64,000 nt of DNA from Phytoactinopolyspora mesophila. GTDB taxonomy: Bacteria > Actinomycetota > Actinomycetes > Jiangellales > Jiangellaceae. The notes below the pieces were generated by a model. The model worked only from the letters and a program-made list of their open reading frames with translations. It made no database searches and was not told where the DNA came from. The translations under genes and the position numbers were made by a program. The stretch spans positions 286,934 through 350,933 of the forward strand of contig NZ_WLZY01000007.1 of the NCBI RefSeq assembly GCF_010122465.1, read 5' to 3'. This document shows positions 56,002 through 63,875 of this stretch, piece after piece (position 1 is the stretch's first letter; every line of letters begins with the position of its first letter).

Positions 56002-57108
56002 ATGTCGGACATGCGCAAGGGAAAGAAAAGTCCTGCTCAAGCTCCAGGTGACGGGCCTGGACCGACGGCCGCGAACGGCCCCCGTCGAGCTGTCACCTTG
56101 CGCGACGTGGCCCGCGAAGCCGGCGTCTCTCCGGCCACCGCCTCACGGGTGCTCAACGGCAGCATCCGCAACGTACGCGACGCAAACGCCGCCCGGGTTC
56201 GGGCCGCGGCCGCCAAGCTGAACTATGAGCCACACATGTCGGCCCAAGCCATCGCCCGGGGCTCGACCGCCACGGTCGCACTCGTGGTCCGAGGCATCGA
56301 CGACCCCTATTTCTCCTCGATCGCCGCCGGTACCGTCCAGCGGGCCGAGCAGGCTGGCCTGATCGTCACCATGGCGGTGGCCGATCGATCGCCGGAGCGG
56401 GAACTCGAGATCGTCCGGACGTTGCGCGGTCAGCGGCCGCGGTCCATCATCCTGGCCGGAAGCCGCATCGCCGGCAACGGGATTCGCGAGACGCTCGTCG
56501 AGGAGCTCGCAGCCTACCGGGAGGTGGGCGGCAGCGTCGTCGTCATCAGCCAGCATGATCTTCCGTTCAGCACCGTGAGTGTCGACAACTCCGGTGGCGC
56601 GGAGCGACTCGCCCGAGCGCTGACCGGCCTAGGGTATCGCCGGTTCGGCATACTTCGCGCGCACACGTCGCTGCGGACTTCACAAGATCGGTACGAAGGG
56701 TTCGTCGCGGGACTCCGGCAGGCAGGGGCGCGGCTCGACGAGCAGTGGGTGATCGAGGCGGACTTCACCCGCGCGGGCGGATACGCGGCTGCCCGAGGGC
56801 TCGTCGAGCGGGACATAGCAGGATTGGAACTGGTTTTCGCCGTGAACGACGTGATGGCGATCGGTGCGATGACCGCGTTTCGCGAGGCAGGCATGACACC
56901 GGGACGGGATATCGCGGTCGCCGGCTTCGACGACATCGCGGCGGCGCTCGATGTGACACCGGCGCTGACCACCGTAGCCGTGCCTATGCATGACGTCGGC
57001 CGCACCGCTATGGACCTCGCACTGAGCGGCGACGACGCGTCAACGGTCCGCCACGTAACGGCCGACGTCGCACTCCGGGAGAGCACACCCCGAATCCGGC
57101 GACCATGA
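56002..57108 (+). CDS. LacI-family regulator of the beta-helix/importer regulon
   Basis: A 368-residue repressor. After a Lys/Pro-rich leader of about 28 residues the helix-turn-helix reads VTLRDVAREAGVSPATASRV, with hinge NYEPHMSAQAIARGST. The sensor domain has LVVRGIDDPYFSSIAAG, VFAVNDVMAIGAM and VAGFDDIAAALDVTPALTT. Start uncertain between ATG 56002 and 56011; the frame from 55873 covers the operator and is rejected. Its divergence from the beta-helix operon makes it the better candidate for binding the shared palindrome. Confidence 0.88.
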   Translation: MSDMRKGKKSPAQAPGDGPGPTAANGPRRAVTLRDVAREAGVSPATASRVLNGSIRNVRDANAARVRAAAAKLNYEPHMSAQAIARGSTATVALVVRGIDDPYFSSIAAGTVQRAEQAGLIVTMAVADRSPERELEIVRTLRGQRPRSIILAGSRIAGNGIRETLVEELAAYREVGGSVVVISQHDLPFSTVSVDNSGGAERLARALTGLGYRRFGILRAHTSLRTSQDRYEGFVAGLRQAGARLDEQWVIEADFTRAGGYAAARGLVERDIAGLELVFAVNDVMAIGAMTAFREAGMTPGRDIAVAGFDDIAAALDVTPALTTVAVPMHDVGRTAMDLALSGDDASTVRHVTADVALRESTPRIRRP

Positions 57109-57154
57109 GGAAGCTTGCTGTCGCTCTGGCGACCATGAGGAAGCTTATTGTCGC
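57098..57154. repeat. 27-base direct repeat at the end of the LacI gene
   Basis: Two copies of a 27-base sequence (57098-57124 and 57128-57154), 30 bases apart, differ at two bases. Each starts GGCGACCATGAGGAAGCTT and ends TGTCGC, so GCGAC and GTCGC can pair. The first copy spans the LacI stop. Possible terminator or insertion scar. Confidence 0.7.
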
Positions 57155-57217
57155 GCGAGGTCACATCCGGGAATAGACGACGCGGCTCCTGAGATCTTGA
57201 CGCATGCGCCAAAGGCG

Positions 57218-57227
57218 CTAAGCTTAG
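57218..57227. promoter_or_regulatory. Candidate autoregulatory site of the toxin-antitoxin pair
   Basis: CTAAGCTTAG is a perfect 10-base palindrome 34 bases upstream of the antitoxin start, with a further partial copy CTTAG at 57236-57240. Phd-type antitoxins repress their own promoter through paired palindromes. Confidence 0.5.
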
Positions 57228-57261
57228 TCCAGTGACTTAGCCAGAAACTGGGAGGTCAGGT

Positions 57262-57495
57262 ATGAGCCCGATCGTGAATGTGCACGACGCCAAGACACAG
57301 TTCTCCAAGCTGCTGGACCAGGCTCACTCCGGACAAGAAATCATTCTGGCCAAGGCCGGTAAACCATACGCACGTTTGATGCCTCTGGCACCCGAACCGC
57401 CGCGCCGGCAGCCTGGACGTCTTGCTGGTCGGGTCGATGACGCGTTCTTCGAACCCCTGCCCCCCGAAGAAATCGATGCCTGGGGCCAGTGGTAA
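57262..57495 (+). CDS. Phd/YefM-family antitoxin
   Basis: A 77-residue antitoxin. The N-terminal Phd fold IVNVHDAKTQFSKLLDQAHSGQEIILAKAGKPYARLMPL is followed by a Pro/Arg-rich linker and an acidic tail (DDAFFEPLPPEEIDAWGQW) that should block the toxin active site. The ATG at 57262 has GGGAGGT upstream. Its stop overlaps the toxin ATG by one base (TAATG), so the pair is co-translated. Confidence 0.9.
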   Translation: MSPIVNVHDAKTQFSKLLDQAHSGQEIILAKAGKPYARLMPLAPEPPRRQPGRLAGRVDDAFFEPLPPEEIDAWGQW

Positions 57496-57881
57496 TGCAG
57501 GTCCTGCTGGACACTCACACCCTCCTGTGGTGGTTCACCGATAGCCCGCACCTACCGACCAGTGCCCGAGACGTCATAGGCAACGAATCCAATGACGTAT
57601 TCGTCAGCGCGGCATCCGCATGGGAAATCGCCACGAAACAACGGCTCGGCAAACTTGACGAAGTCCCCCAAGCCGCCGAGCGGTTCGCCGAGTTGACGGC
57701 AGCCGACGGATTCGTGCACTTACCGATCACGTACCTGCACAGTCTCCGCGCAGCAGGATATGACACCACACACCGAGACCCCTTCGACCGCATGCTCGCC
57801 GCCCAGAGCGAACTCGAAAAGCTGCCGCTGATCAGCAAAGACCCAGCTTTCGAGCAGTTCGGGGTCAGCACGCTCTGGTGA
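57495..57881 (+). CDS. PIN-domain toxin (VapC-like RNase)
   Basis: A 128-residue PIN-domain ribonuclease. Acidic residues expected for metal binding are in LLDTHTLLWW (Asp6), SAASAWEIATK (Glu) and DPFDRMLAAQ (Asp), with a further Asp in SKDPAF; all four are present, so it should be active. It is of the subgroup that pairs with Phd-type antitoxins. The ATG at 57495 is used; a GTG at 57489 is inside the antitoxin. The target RNA is unknown. Confidence 0.9.
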   Translation: MQVLLDTHTLLWWFTDSPHLPTSARDVIGNESNDVFVSAASAWEIATKQRLGKLDEVPQAAERFAELTAADGFVHLPITYLHSLRAAGYDTTHRDPFDRMLAAQSELEKLPLISKDPAFEQFGVSTLW

Positions 57882-57928
57882 GACGAAACGGTCGACTCGA
57901 CGCATGCCTCGCCGTCAAGAGCGGGAAC

Positions 57929-57943
57929 CCGCCTTGAAGGCGG
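57929..57943. terminator. Short hairpin after the toxin gene
   Basis: CCGCCTTGAAGGCGG folds with 5-7 base pairs and is followed by CTTTCC. It lies 48 bases after the toxin stop. Confidence 0.4.
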
Positions 57944-58072
57944 CTTTCCGGGCGGCCTTGGATATCTTCTTGTCCGGGTGACTTGTCGGAAGCTCGTCGT
58001 CCGCCGCACGTCGCCGCTAAGGTAGAAGTTCACACCAATGTCAGATTCAAGTCGAATCCCCAGGATGGCTCC

Positions 58073-58456
58073 ATGCGCATCGGTGAGCTGGCCGAACGTG
58101 CCGGCGTAAGTGAGCGTTCTCTGCGGTACTACGAGACCCAAGGGCTGCTCGTGCCTCGGCGCACCTCAGGCGGGCACCGCGAGTATCCCGAGTCGGCGGT
58201 CGACCGGGTGGTCCTGATTCAGATGCTGTTCGCCGCGAACCTGCACAGCAAGAAGATCGCCGAGCTACTCCCCTGCATGCGCGATCCCGACGGCGGCCCC
58301 AACGAGGTCGCCACTCCGCGACTGGTCGACGAGCTGCGAGCCGAGCGCAGCCGGATCGATCACACCATCTCCGACCTGCTGCGCTCCCGTGATCTTCTGG
58401 ACGAAGTGATCTCCACCGCGTCGGAGGTCCACTCGCGCGACCACGCGAAAGCGTGA
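58073..58456 (+). CDS. MerR-family transcriptional regulator
   Basis: A 127-residue regulator. The N-terminal helix-turn-helix has MRIGELAERAGVSERSLRYYETQGLL, followed by the wing GHREYPESAVDRVVLI and a long dimerisation helix (ELRAERSRIDHTISDLLRSRDLLDEVI). There are few cysteines (one, PCMRD), so a metal-sensing role is not evident. The start ATG at 58073 matches the family N-terminus. The adjacent membrane protein could be its target. Confidence 0.85.
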   Translation: MRIGELAERAGVSERSLRYYETQGLLVPRRTSGGHREYPESAVDRVVLIQMLFAANLHSKKIAELLPCMRDPDGGPNEVATPRLVDELRAERSRIDHTISDLLRSRDLLDEVISTASEVHSRDHAKA

Positions 58457-58518
58457 CGTCAGCGTCATATGCGGCGGGCCGCGGCTGAAGGGCGGCAGAG
58501 CTCACGCAGAATGGGGCG

Positions 58519-59841
58519 GTGAGTACCGGCCAGGCAAGAGCGCATGGTGACCCGCCGCGCCCGCCGGTCTTGACGGTAGCGGCACGTACGGCCGTCAGCG
58601 ACCTGTTTGCTGTCTTCACCCGGGCCGGCCGGCTGCTGATCCGTCATTGGCCGGTAGTCCTGGCGATCCTCTTCGCGGGTGAAGCCGCCCGCTACGCAGC
58701 CATCTGGGCGGCCGTCGAGCTCAGCGACCTCAGCGGAACCCTCGGCGTACTCGTACTCGCCTTCGCTCCATTGGCTGCGGCGTCCGCGCTGATCGGGGCG
58801 TTGTACTCCATTCGCCATTCGCTTCCGTCGTTGTCCGCGGCCACGTCCGGCGCACGCGGGACCGCAGGCATCGCGGCGCTGACCGGCAGCGTGCTCGTAC
58901 CGTTCCTGGCGATCTACGCATCCTATGGATTCCTCGACGAGGACGTGTTCCGTTTCGTCAACACCGCCGTGGCCGACGAACTGTTCGATGTCGACGTGCT
59001 CTTGGGCACCGGCACGATCGACCCGAACCGTACCGCACTGGCCACCGGCCGGGTAGCCGTTCTTCTGGTGCTCATCGCCCTCACCCTACGGTTCGCCCTG
59101 GAAGCCTTGGGCCGCCGCCGGCACGTGCGGGGCCTGGTGTGGATGGCCGCGTACGTCGAAGCCCTATGGCTGATCACGCTGGCTCGCATGCTCAGCGCCC
59201 ATGCGGGCACCGTCGTCGGACAGATCAAGGAGCTACCGGCCGTTCAGGTGATCGCTGATCTGTGGCATCCCCTCCTGGCGGCCGCCGGCCCCCTGGCCGA
59301 TGTGTTCCGGCAGATCGCAGAGGTAGTGCCGCCCCTGCTCGGTTCGGCCGACACTCTGATCGTGGTCCCGCTGGCCTGGTTGGCGTTGGGTGCCATCGTC
59401 TATGAGAGCTTCCTCGACGAGCCACAGCGGCGCGGCGCGGCGCACCGCGCACCACCGCGCCGACACCTGGCCAGCCGGATGCCGCCGCCGATCCGAGCTG
59501 TCGGCCGTGAACTCAACTCGGGCCTCTCGCAACGTTTCGGTGAGATCAGCACCGGCCTGCGTCGGCTGGCGATGGCTGGACTACCGCCAGTACTGCTCTT
59601 CGCCATCGTGTTCATCGCTGCTCAACGGCTGGAACAGGTGCTGAATCTGGCGTGGCGCCAGATTCTGGGCCCGATGCCACTGGACACGGCGCTCGCGTTC
59701 GCGCCACACACCTCGATGGTCTCGCACGCTGTCGGGACCGTGGTGGTGGTCTGCCTGCTCGGCGCCGCGATCGATCGCTTCCTGGGCCGCGGGCAAGCGG
59801 CCGCCGGCACTGGTCACGACGCCACCCGGAACGCGAGGTAG
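58519..59841 (+). CDS. Polytopic membrane protein of unknown function
   Basis: 440 residues with seven to nine predicted membrane helices (for example WPVVLAILFAGEAARYAAIWAA, VAVLLVLIALTLRFALEALG, PVLLFAIVFIAAQRLEQVL, VGTVVVVCLLGAAI). A hydrophilic region rich in Arg/Pro (about 310-340) lies between the last groups. GTG start at 58519. The 3' end overlaps the end of the opposite-strand gene by 28 bases. I do not recognise a family. The three genes facing it are also of unknown function. Confidence 0.7.
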   Translation: MSTGQARAHGDPPRPPVLTVAARTAVSDLFAVFTRAGRLLIRHWPVVLAILFAGEAARYAAIWAAVELSDLSGTLGVLVLAFAPLAAASALIGALYSIRHSLPSLSAATSGARGTAGIAALTGSVLVPFLAIYASYGFLDEDVFRFVNTAVADELFDVDVLLGTGTIDPNRTALATGRVAVLLVLIALTLRFALEALGRRRHVRGLVWMAAYVEALWLITLARMLSAHAGTVVGQIKELPAVQVIADLWHPLLAAAGPLADVFRQIAEVVPPLLGSADTLIVVPLAWLALGAIVYESFLDEPQRRGAAHRAPPRRHLASRMPPPIRAVGRELNSGLSQRFGEISTGLRRLAMAGLPPVLLFAIVFIAAQRLEQVLNLAWRQILGPMPLDTALAFAPHTSMVSHAVGTVVVVCLLGAAIDRFLGRGQAAAGTGHDATRNAR

Positions 59842-60434
59842 CGCGGCGGACCCCACGTCAGCCGCACTTCGACCACTGTGACGTCTTCGGGCACCACCAC
59901 CACCGGCTCGACGCTCCATTGCTCTGGTCTCGGGTCACCTTCGGGATCATCGGGACTCTCGAAGAGGTCCAGTGCCGGGCCGGGCGACTCGGGAGGAACA
60001 CATGGCGAGCTCACCTGGCCAAGCGACGGCGCTGCGTGCTGGTAGACGTACTCGGTGCCGTCTGCGCCGACGAGGCTGAGCCGGCAACCAGCGAGCGGAA
60101 CGTCAGGGTCCGCGACGAGTTCGAGTACGACGGCGACCCCTTGGGTTCCGGACGGGAGGTCGAGGTCGTCGCCGGGACGTCCGAAAGGCTGCGTTGCCTC
60201 CTCCAAGCTGATCAACCGCGCACGCAGCTCGATAGGCACATCTCCGCTCCGGTCGTAGCGGGAATCGGCGAAATCGGCCCACTCCCCTTGTTCGGCTGAC
60301 ACGGCCATTCGCGGGCGCTGCAGCCACCACCGGTCCTCCACGTGGTAGGAGCTGGCAACGAGGGCGGCTGTCAACACGAACGGCAGGGCGACCAGACCCC
60401 AGCGGTTACGCCGCCACCACCCGGATCCGGTCAC
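59814..60434 (-). CDS. Membrane-anchored protein of unknown function (1)
   Basis: 206 residues. One N-terminal helix (WGLVALPFVLTAALVASSYHV) then a domain outside the membrane with conserved aromatic/acidic segments (DFADSRYDRSGDVPIEL) and two cysteines (AGCRLSL, SPCVPP) that may form a disulphide. It resembles immunoglobulin-like secreted proteins, but no family is assigned. Its start overlaps the upstream stop by four bases. Last gene of a three-gene operon convergent with the membrane protein. Confidence 0.65.
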   Translation of the reverse strand: MTGSGWWRRNRWGLVALPFVLTAALVASSYHVEDRWWLQRPRMAVSAEQGEWADFADSRYDRSGDVPIELRARLISLEEATQPFGRPGDDLDLPSGTQGVAVVLELVADPDVPLAGCRLSLVGADGTEYVYQHAAPSLGQVSSPCVPPESPGPALDLFESPDDPEGDPRPEQWSVEPVVVVPEDVTVVEVRLTWGPPRYLAFRVAS

Positions 60435-61048
60435 GGGCGTGCCCCCGACCCCTCCGCAACCGTCTCGACCGCCACCCCGTTCTCATCGGCCGACCAACCC
60501 TGGGCGTCGGCCTCCGTCAGCCCGAGGTCGAAAACGGCCACGTCGTCGCGCCGGTGGTTGTCGTCGTTCGGCTGCGGCGCGAGGACCAGCTGGGCACCGG
60601 CCACCGCGTCCGCGGGCAACTCCACCGCGACGTACGCATGCCTGGGTATACCCGGCTGGGTGGCGCCGTTCATCGAATACGGACTACGTTGCGAACCGGC
60701 TTCGAAGATCCGGCCCTCCGCGTCGCGCACAGCGGCATAAGACAGCGTCTGAGGCTCGTGAGCGGCGGTGAAGGTGATCGGCACGACCACATAGACCCCC
60801 GTGGTCGAGAACGTGCGGCTGCCGCTGTCGAGCCGGGTCGAACCGACCGGTGCGCCGATCTCGATCGTGCCGTAGCGCAGGTCGAGCGGCTCACCCACCA
60901 CACCGGCCCGCTCGAAGGGACGGGCCGCATCGTCGCTGTCGGGAAGCACTCGGTCTAACGCATGCCCAATCACCAGCACCGCCGCGATGATCGCGGCGAC
61001 GCTCACCGAGCCGGCCACCGATCTGCGCGTGCGACGACGATGTTTCAT
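60431..61048 (-). CDS. Membrane-anchored protein of unknown function (2), DUF4352-like
   Basis: 205 residues. A basic start (KHRRRTRRS) and one helix (VAAIIAAVLVIGHALDRVL) precede an external beta-rich domain with GVYVVVPITFTAAHEPQTLSY and VAVELPADAV, a layout like DUF4352 telokin-type domains. Overlaps the next gene by four bases and begins nine bases after the first gene of the operon. No catalytic motif. Function unknown. Confidence 0.65.
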   Translation of the reverse strand: MKHRRRTRRSVAGSVSVAAIIAAVLVIGHALDRVLPDSDDAARPFERAGVVGEPLDLRYGTIEIGAPVGSTRLDSGSRTFSTTGVYVVVPITFTAAHEPQTLSYAAVRDAEGRIFEAGSQRSPYSMNGATQPGIPRHAYVAVELPADAVAGAQLVLAPQPNDDNHRRDDVAVFDLGLTEADAQGWSADENGVAVETVAEGSGARP

Positions 61049-61057
61049 CAGCCGTCA

Positions 61058-61762
61058 TCACTCGGCATCCGGCGGCGTCACTGGGACGCGCCCGGCCGCC
61101 ACCTGTTTGCGATCGAGCCATTCCATGGAGCGGTCCAGCGAACTCTCCCGCAAAGTCCGGCCCGCGATGACCACCTCGAGCTCCGTCGGGGCCGGAGAGT
61201 CCGACGCCTGCTCCCACACCATCGCCACCTCGTACGGGAGACCGGGTTGCAGTGCGTCCAGCCGCGAGCCGTCCGCCATGACGACGACGTTCGGTGCGGG
61301 CACCGGCGCGTCGTCATCGATGTCGGCGGCCCCGTCCTCGTCCGCAGCGAACGGGTCCGGAGCGTCGACCAGCCCGTCGACGCCTTGGAGGGCGACGGTG
61401 TCGGCGAGCATCCAACCGCCAAGCGTCCGCGGCCCGGTGACCGCGGCGGTGACCACGAGGGCGACGACCCGCGTCGAATCGTCCGACTCGGATATGCCCG
61501 GCAACTCGTCCAGTACCCGCGCGCGCTCGATCGTCACCCGAAAGGGGCCGGTATCGACCGAGGTACCGGCTACGAGCTGGTCCTTCTCCGCGCTGGCAGC
61601 GCGAACTTCCCCGATCAGCGCGCGCGGCGCGAAGTCCCCGGCGACACCCGCGACCGCAGCGGCGAAGGCAAGCACGCCACAGGCGAACAGGCCGCACCAC
61701 AACGCCAGCCGTGCTCGCGCATTAGCCCGGACAACCCGCCGGACGCCCCCCTGGGTCCTCAC
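61058..61762 (-). CDS. Membrane-anchored protein of unknown function (3)
   Basis: 234 residues from GTG 61762 (an alternative TTG at 61792 adds 10). A basic N-terminus and one helix (LALWCGLFACGVLAFAAAVAGV) are followed by an external domain with acidic stretch DEDGAADIDDD and a beta pattern FRVTIERARVLDEL ... VVALVVTAAVTG similar to the other two operon members. First gene of the three-gene set. Function unknown; start uncertain. Confidence 0.6.
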   Translation of the reverse strand: MRTQGGVRRVVRANARARLALWCGLFACGVLAFAAAVAGVAGDFAPRALIGEVRAASAEKDQLVAGTSVDTGPFRVTIERARVLDELPGISESDDSTRVVALVVTAAVTGPRTLGGWMLADTVALQGVDGLVDAPDPFAADEDGAADIDDDAPVPAPNVVVMADGSRLDALQPGLPYEVAMVWEQASDSPAPTELEVVIAGRTLRESSLDRSMEWLDRKQVAAGRVPVTPPDAE

Positions 61763-61829
61763 AGCACCGGATTCTAATGTCGCCGCCGCCAAGCGGAAGC
61801 CAGTGTCGTGTTAACCACAACACTGGCGG

Positions 61830-62123
61830 TTAGCCGAGCTTACCCAGAACTTCAGCGAACTGCTCCTCATCGAACGCCCGCATGGTCGAGGTCCGGATAT
61901 TACCCTGGGAGCCGATGGCCAGCAGAAAGGCGGTACCGGTCGCGTCGTCGGGAAAGTCGGCGATCGAGACGATGTCGCATTCGCCCACCGTCCAGTACAC
62001 GTCTTTCAAGGTGCCGCCCATTCGTTCGGCCATATCTCTGGCCGCCTGAGCCCGGCTCACGGACTCCTTGAAGCTCTGGACCCCTTGATCGGTCCATTTG
62101 ATGAGACTGATGTAGGTAGGCAT
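61830..62123 (-). CDS. GYD-domain protein
   Basis: A 97-residue single-domain protein of the GYD family. Characteristic stretches are PTYISLIKWTDQGVQSFKES, VYWTVGECDIVSIADFPDD and FLLAIGSQGNIRTSTMRAF. The family forms small alpha/beta barrels of unknown role. The ATG at 62123 has GGTGAAGG upstream. Lies 127 bases after the SRPBCC gene in the same direction. Confidence 0.85.
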   Translation of the reverse strand: MPTYISLIKWTDQGVQSFKESVSRAQAARDMAERMGGTLKDVYWTVGECDIVSIADFPDDATGTAFLLAIGSQGNIRTSTMRAFDEEQFAEVLGKLG

Positions 62124-62250
62124 TGCGCCTTCACCCCCGTGAGGCTTGTTCCAGCCCGATGCCGCCGTTGCCACCCGCACGGCGACTTGCTTCTACGGTA
62201 CGTCTCTGCCGCCGTCTTGGGAACGTCTTGCCCGGGTGCGCTTTGCGAAG

Positions 62251-62697
62251 CTACGGCTCGACCAGGGCACGGAGCCTGTCGAAGGCGTCGGTCCAGCCAC
62301 CCCGGTGCAGAGCGAGCCGCTCCTCTGTGGCGAATTCGCCGTGCGAGAGCGATACACGTGTGCCGTCGTTGACGGCCTGGAACGTCAATACGACGACCGT
62401 CTCCTGGTCGTCGGGGGCCGGTTCGTCCCAGCGGAACGTGTAGACGAGACGATTCGGCGGGTCGACCTCGAGGAACTCCCCGGACAGATGGAACGGGTCG
62501 CCGTCCGGTGGCTGCATTGTGAATCGGTAGCGGCCGCCTACGTGGACGTCGAGCGTGATCTCCGGTGTGGTGAATCCGTGCGGCCCCCACCACGTGACCA
62601 GCTCGGCCGGCTCAGTCAGCGCTCTGAAGACCCGGGCAAGCGGCGCGTTCAGCACCCGTGTCAGCTCGAGAACCCGGCCGCCCGGCTGCGCTTTCAT
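62251..62697 (-). CDS. SRPBCC (AHSA1/START-like) domain protein
   Basis: A 148-residue helix-grip protein. Pattern VLELTRVLNAPLARVFRALTEPAELVTWWGPHGF is typical of the AHSA1 family, with VGGRYRFTMQPPDG and the C-terminal GGWTDAFDRLRALVEP helix. The ATG at 62697 (or GTG 62700) is used; a frame to 62859 lies in the upstream gene. Binds a hydrophobic ligand of unknown nature. Confidence 0.88.
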   Translation of the reverse strand: MKAQPGGRVLELTRVLNAPLARVFRALTEPAELVTWWGPHGFTTPEITLDVHVGGRYRFTMQPPDGDPFHLSGEFLEVDPPNRLVYTFRWDEPAPDDQETVVVLTFQAVNDGTRVSLSHGEFATEERLALHRGGWTDAFDRLRALVEP

Positions 62698-62735
62698 CAC
62701 GTCAGTCTCGCAGCCCGGCAAGGCGACCGGAAGTA

Positions 62736-63404
62736 TCAGCGAACACGAGACATGCCGCGACGGTAGATCACGACTGCCGCGGCGATGCCGGCCGCCAACG
62801 CCGCGGCGAAGAATCCGGTGCCGACAACGCTGCCCCACACCGTCGCGCCACCCGTGCATACCTGTTCCACGTCAGGGATCTGCCCCGAGCCGACTTCCAC
62901 CTCCGTGGATTCGGACACGCAGACCTCGCCGGAGGTGAAGCCGGCGCCGAGCGCCGCCCACAACGCCACCCCCGGCAGTGGCAACATGAACGTGCCCAGC
63001 AACTTCTCGCCTGGGCGCCACAGAGTTGAAACCCACAGCACTACCAACCCGATCAGCAACGTGACGATCGGCAGATAGAACATCAAAGCCAGGCTGCTGA
63101 GCATCACCAAAGCGATCACGGCTGGCGGCACCCAGGACGAACTCAGCGTCGCGGGAGCGGAGTCATCGCGCCGGCCACGACCTCCTACGTCGTCAGCCTC
63201 CGCGGCGATCGTCAACGGGTCGCCCAGCGACGCCAGGACGGCGTCGGCGTCGGCCGCCGCCCCACTCTCGCCAAGCGCGGACTCGATGTGCTCACGCACC
63301 GAGGCAACAATCTCCGCCCGCTCGAACACACCGCGCGCGGCCAGCGCGGCATCGAGTTCGTCCAAGTACAGCCGCACCTTCTCGAGCTGCGTGTTGTTGC
63401 GCAT
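62736..63404 (-). CDS. Membrane protein with N-terminal HAAS/DUF1700-like domain
   Basis: 222 residues. The N-terminal helical domain (about 1-70) has VRLYLDELDAALAARGVFERAEIVASVREHIESAL, like the HAAS/DUF1700 domains usually encoded beside PadR regulators, followed by four membrane helices. A short external loop has two cysteines (GEVCVSES, EQVCTGG). ATG 63404 with GAGGGAG upstream, 19 bases after the PadR stop. Probably a membrane stress or envelope sensor controlled by PadR. Confidence 0.8.
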   Translation of the reverse strand: MRNNTQLEKVRLYLDELDAALAARGVFERAEIVASVREHIESALGESGAAADADAVLASLGDPLTIAAEADDVGGRGRRDDSAPATLSSSWVPPAVIALVMLSSLALMFYLPIVTLLIGLVVLWVSTLWRPGEKLLGTFMLPLPGVALWAALGAGFTSGEVCVSESTEVEVGSGQIPDVEQVCTGGATVWGSVVGTGFFAAALAAGIAAAVVIYRRGMSRVR

Positions 63405-63423
63405 CGCTCCCTCTCCCGATCGT

Positions 63424-63774
63424 TCAGTCATCCCGGTCCACCTTGTGCCCCACAACTGCATCGACTGCCGCGCGAAACGGCACCCATGCCGACTCGAACA
63501 CCCGCAGCGCCTCGCGCCCGTCAGCCGTAAGGCTGTAGTACCGGCGGGGTGGACCCGTGCTGGATTCCTGCCAAGATGTCGCGACCAGGCCCCCCTTCCG
63601 CAACCGGGACAACAACGGATACAACGTCCCCTCGCCAGCGAGCAGGACCCCGTCGGTCAGATGCTGGGCGATGTCCAGCCCGTACCGTTCACCGTCGCGT
63701 AGCAGAGCCAATATGCAGTACTCCAACGAGCCACGACGAAGATTCGTCAGGATCTGCGCCTCACTAGGTACCAT
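63424..63774 (-). CDS. PadR-family transcriptional regulator
   Basis: A 116-residue winged-helix repressor. Diagnostic are LRRGSLEYCILALLRDGERYGLDIAQHL, GEGTLYPLLSRLRKGGLV and PRRYYSLTADGREAL. The ATG at 63774 gives the family N-terminus. It is the first gene of a PadR-HAAS operon; this pairing is common in Gram-positive bacteria. Typically represses its own operon. Confidence 0.9.
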   Translation of the reverse strand: MVPSEAQILTNLRRGSLEYCILALLRDGERYGLDIAQHLTDGVLLAGEGTLYPLLSRLRKGGLVATSWQESSTGPPRRYYSLTADGREALRVFESAWVPFRAAVDAVVGHKVDRDD

Positions 63775-63826
63775 GCGACACAACATAGCATGCGTGACAA
63801 GACACCCGCCGCCCACGACCTCCCCG

Positions 63827-63875
63827 TGATCATTGGCTTTGACCCCACGATCGTGGGGTCAAAAGCCAATGATCA
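63827..63875. terminator. TGATCA-type palindrome at the end of a partial gene
   Basis: A 49-base palindrome without a loop: 63827-63850 pairs with 63851-63875 except for one extra base in a run of A. The centre is CGATCG and both ends are TGATCA. The right TGATCA gives the stop codon of the gene at the window end. Confidence 0.75.
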
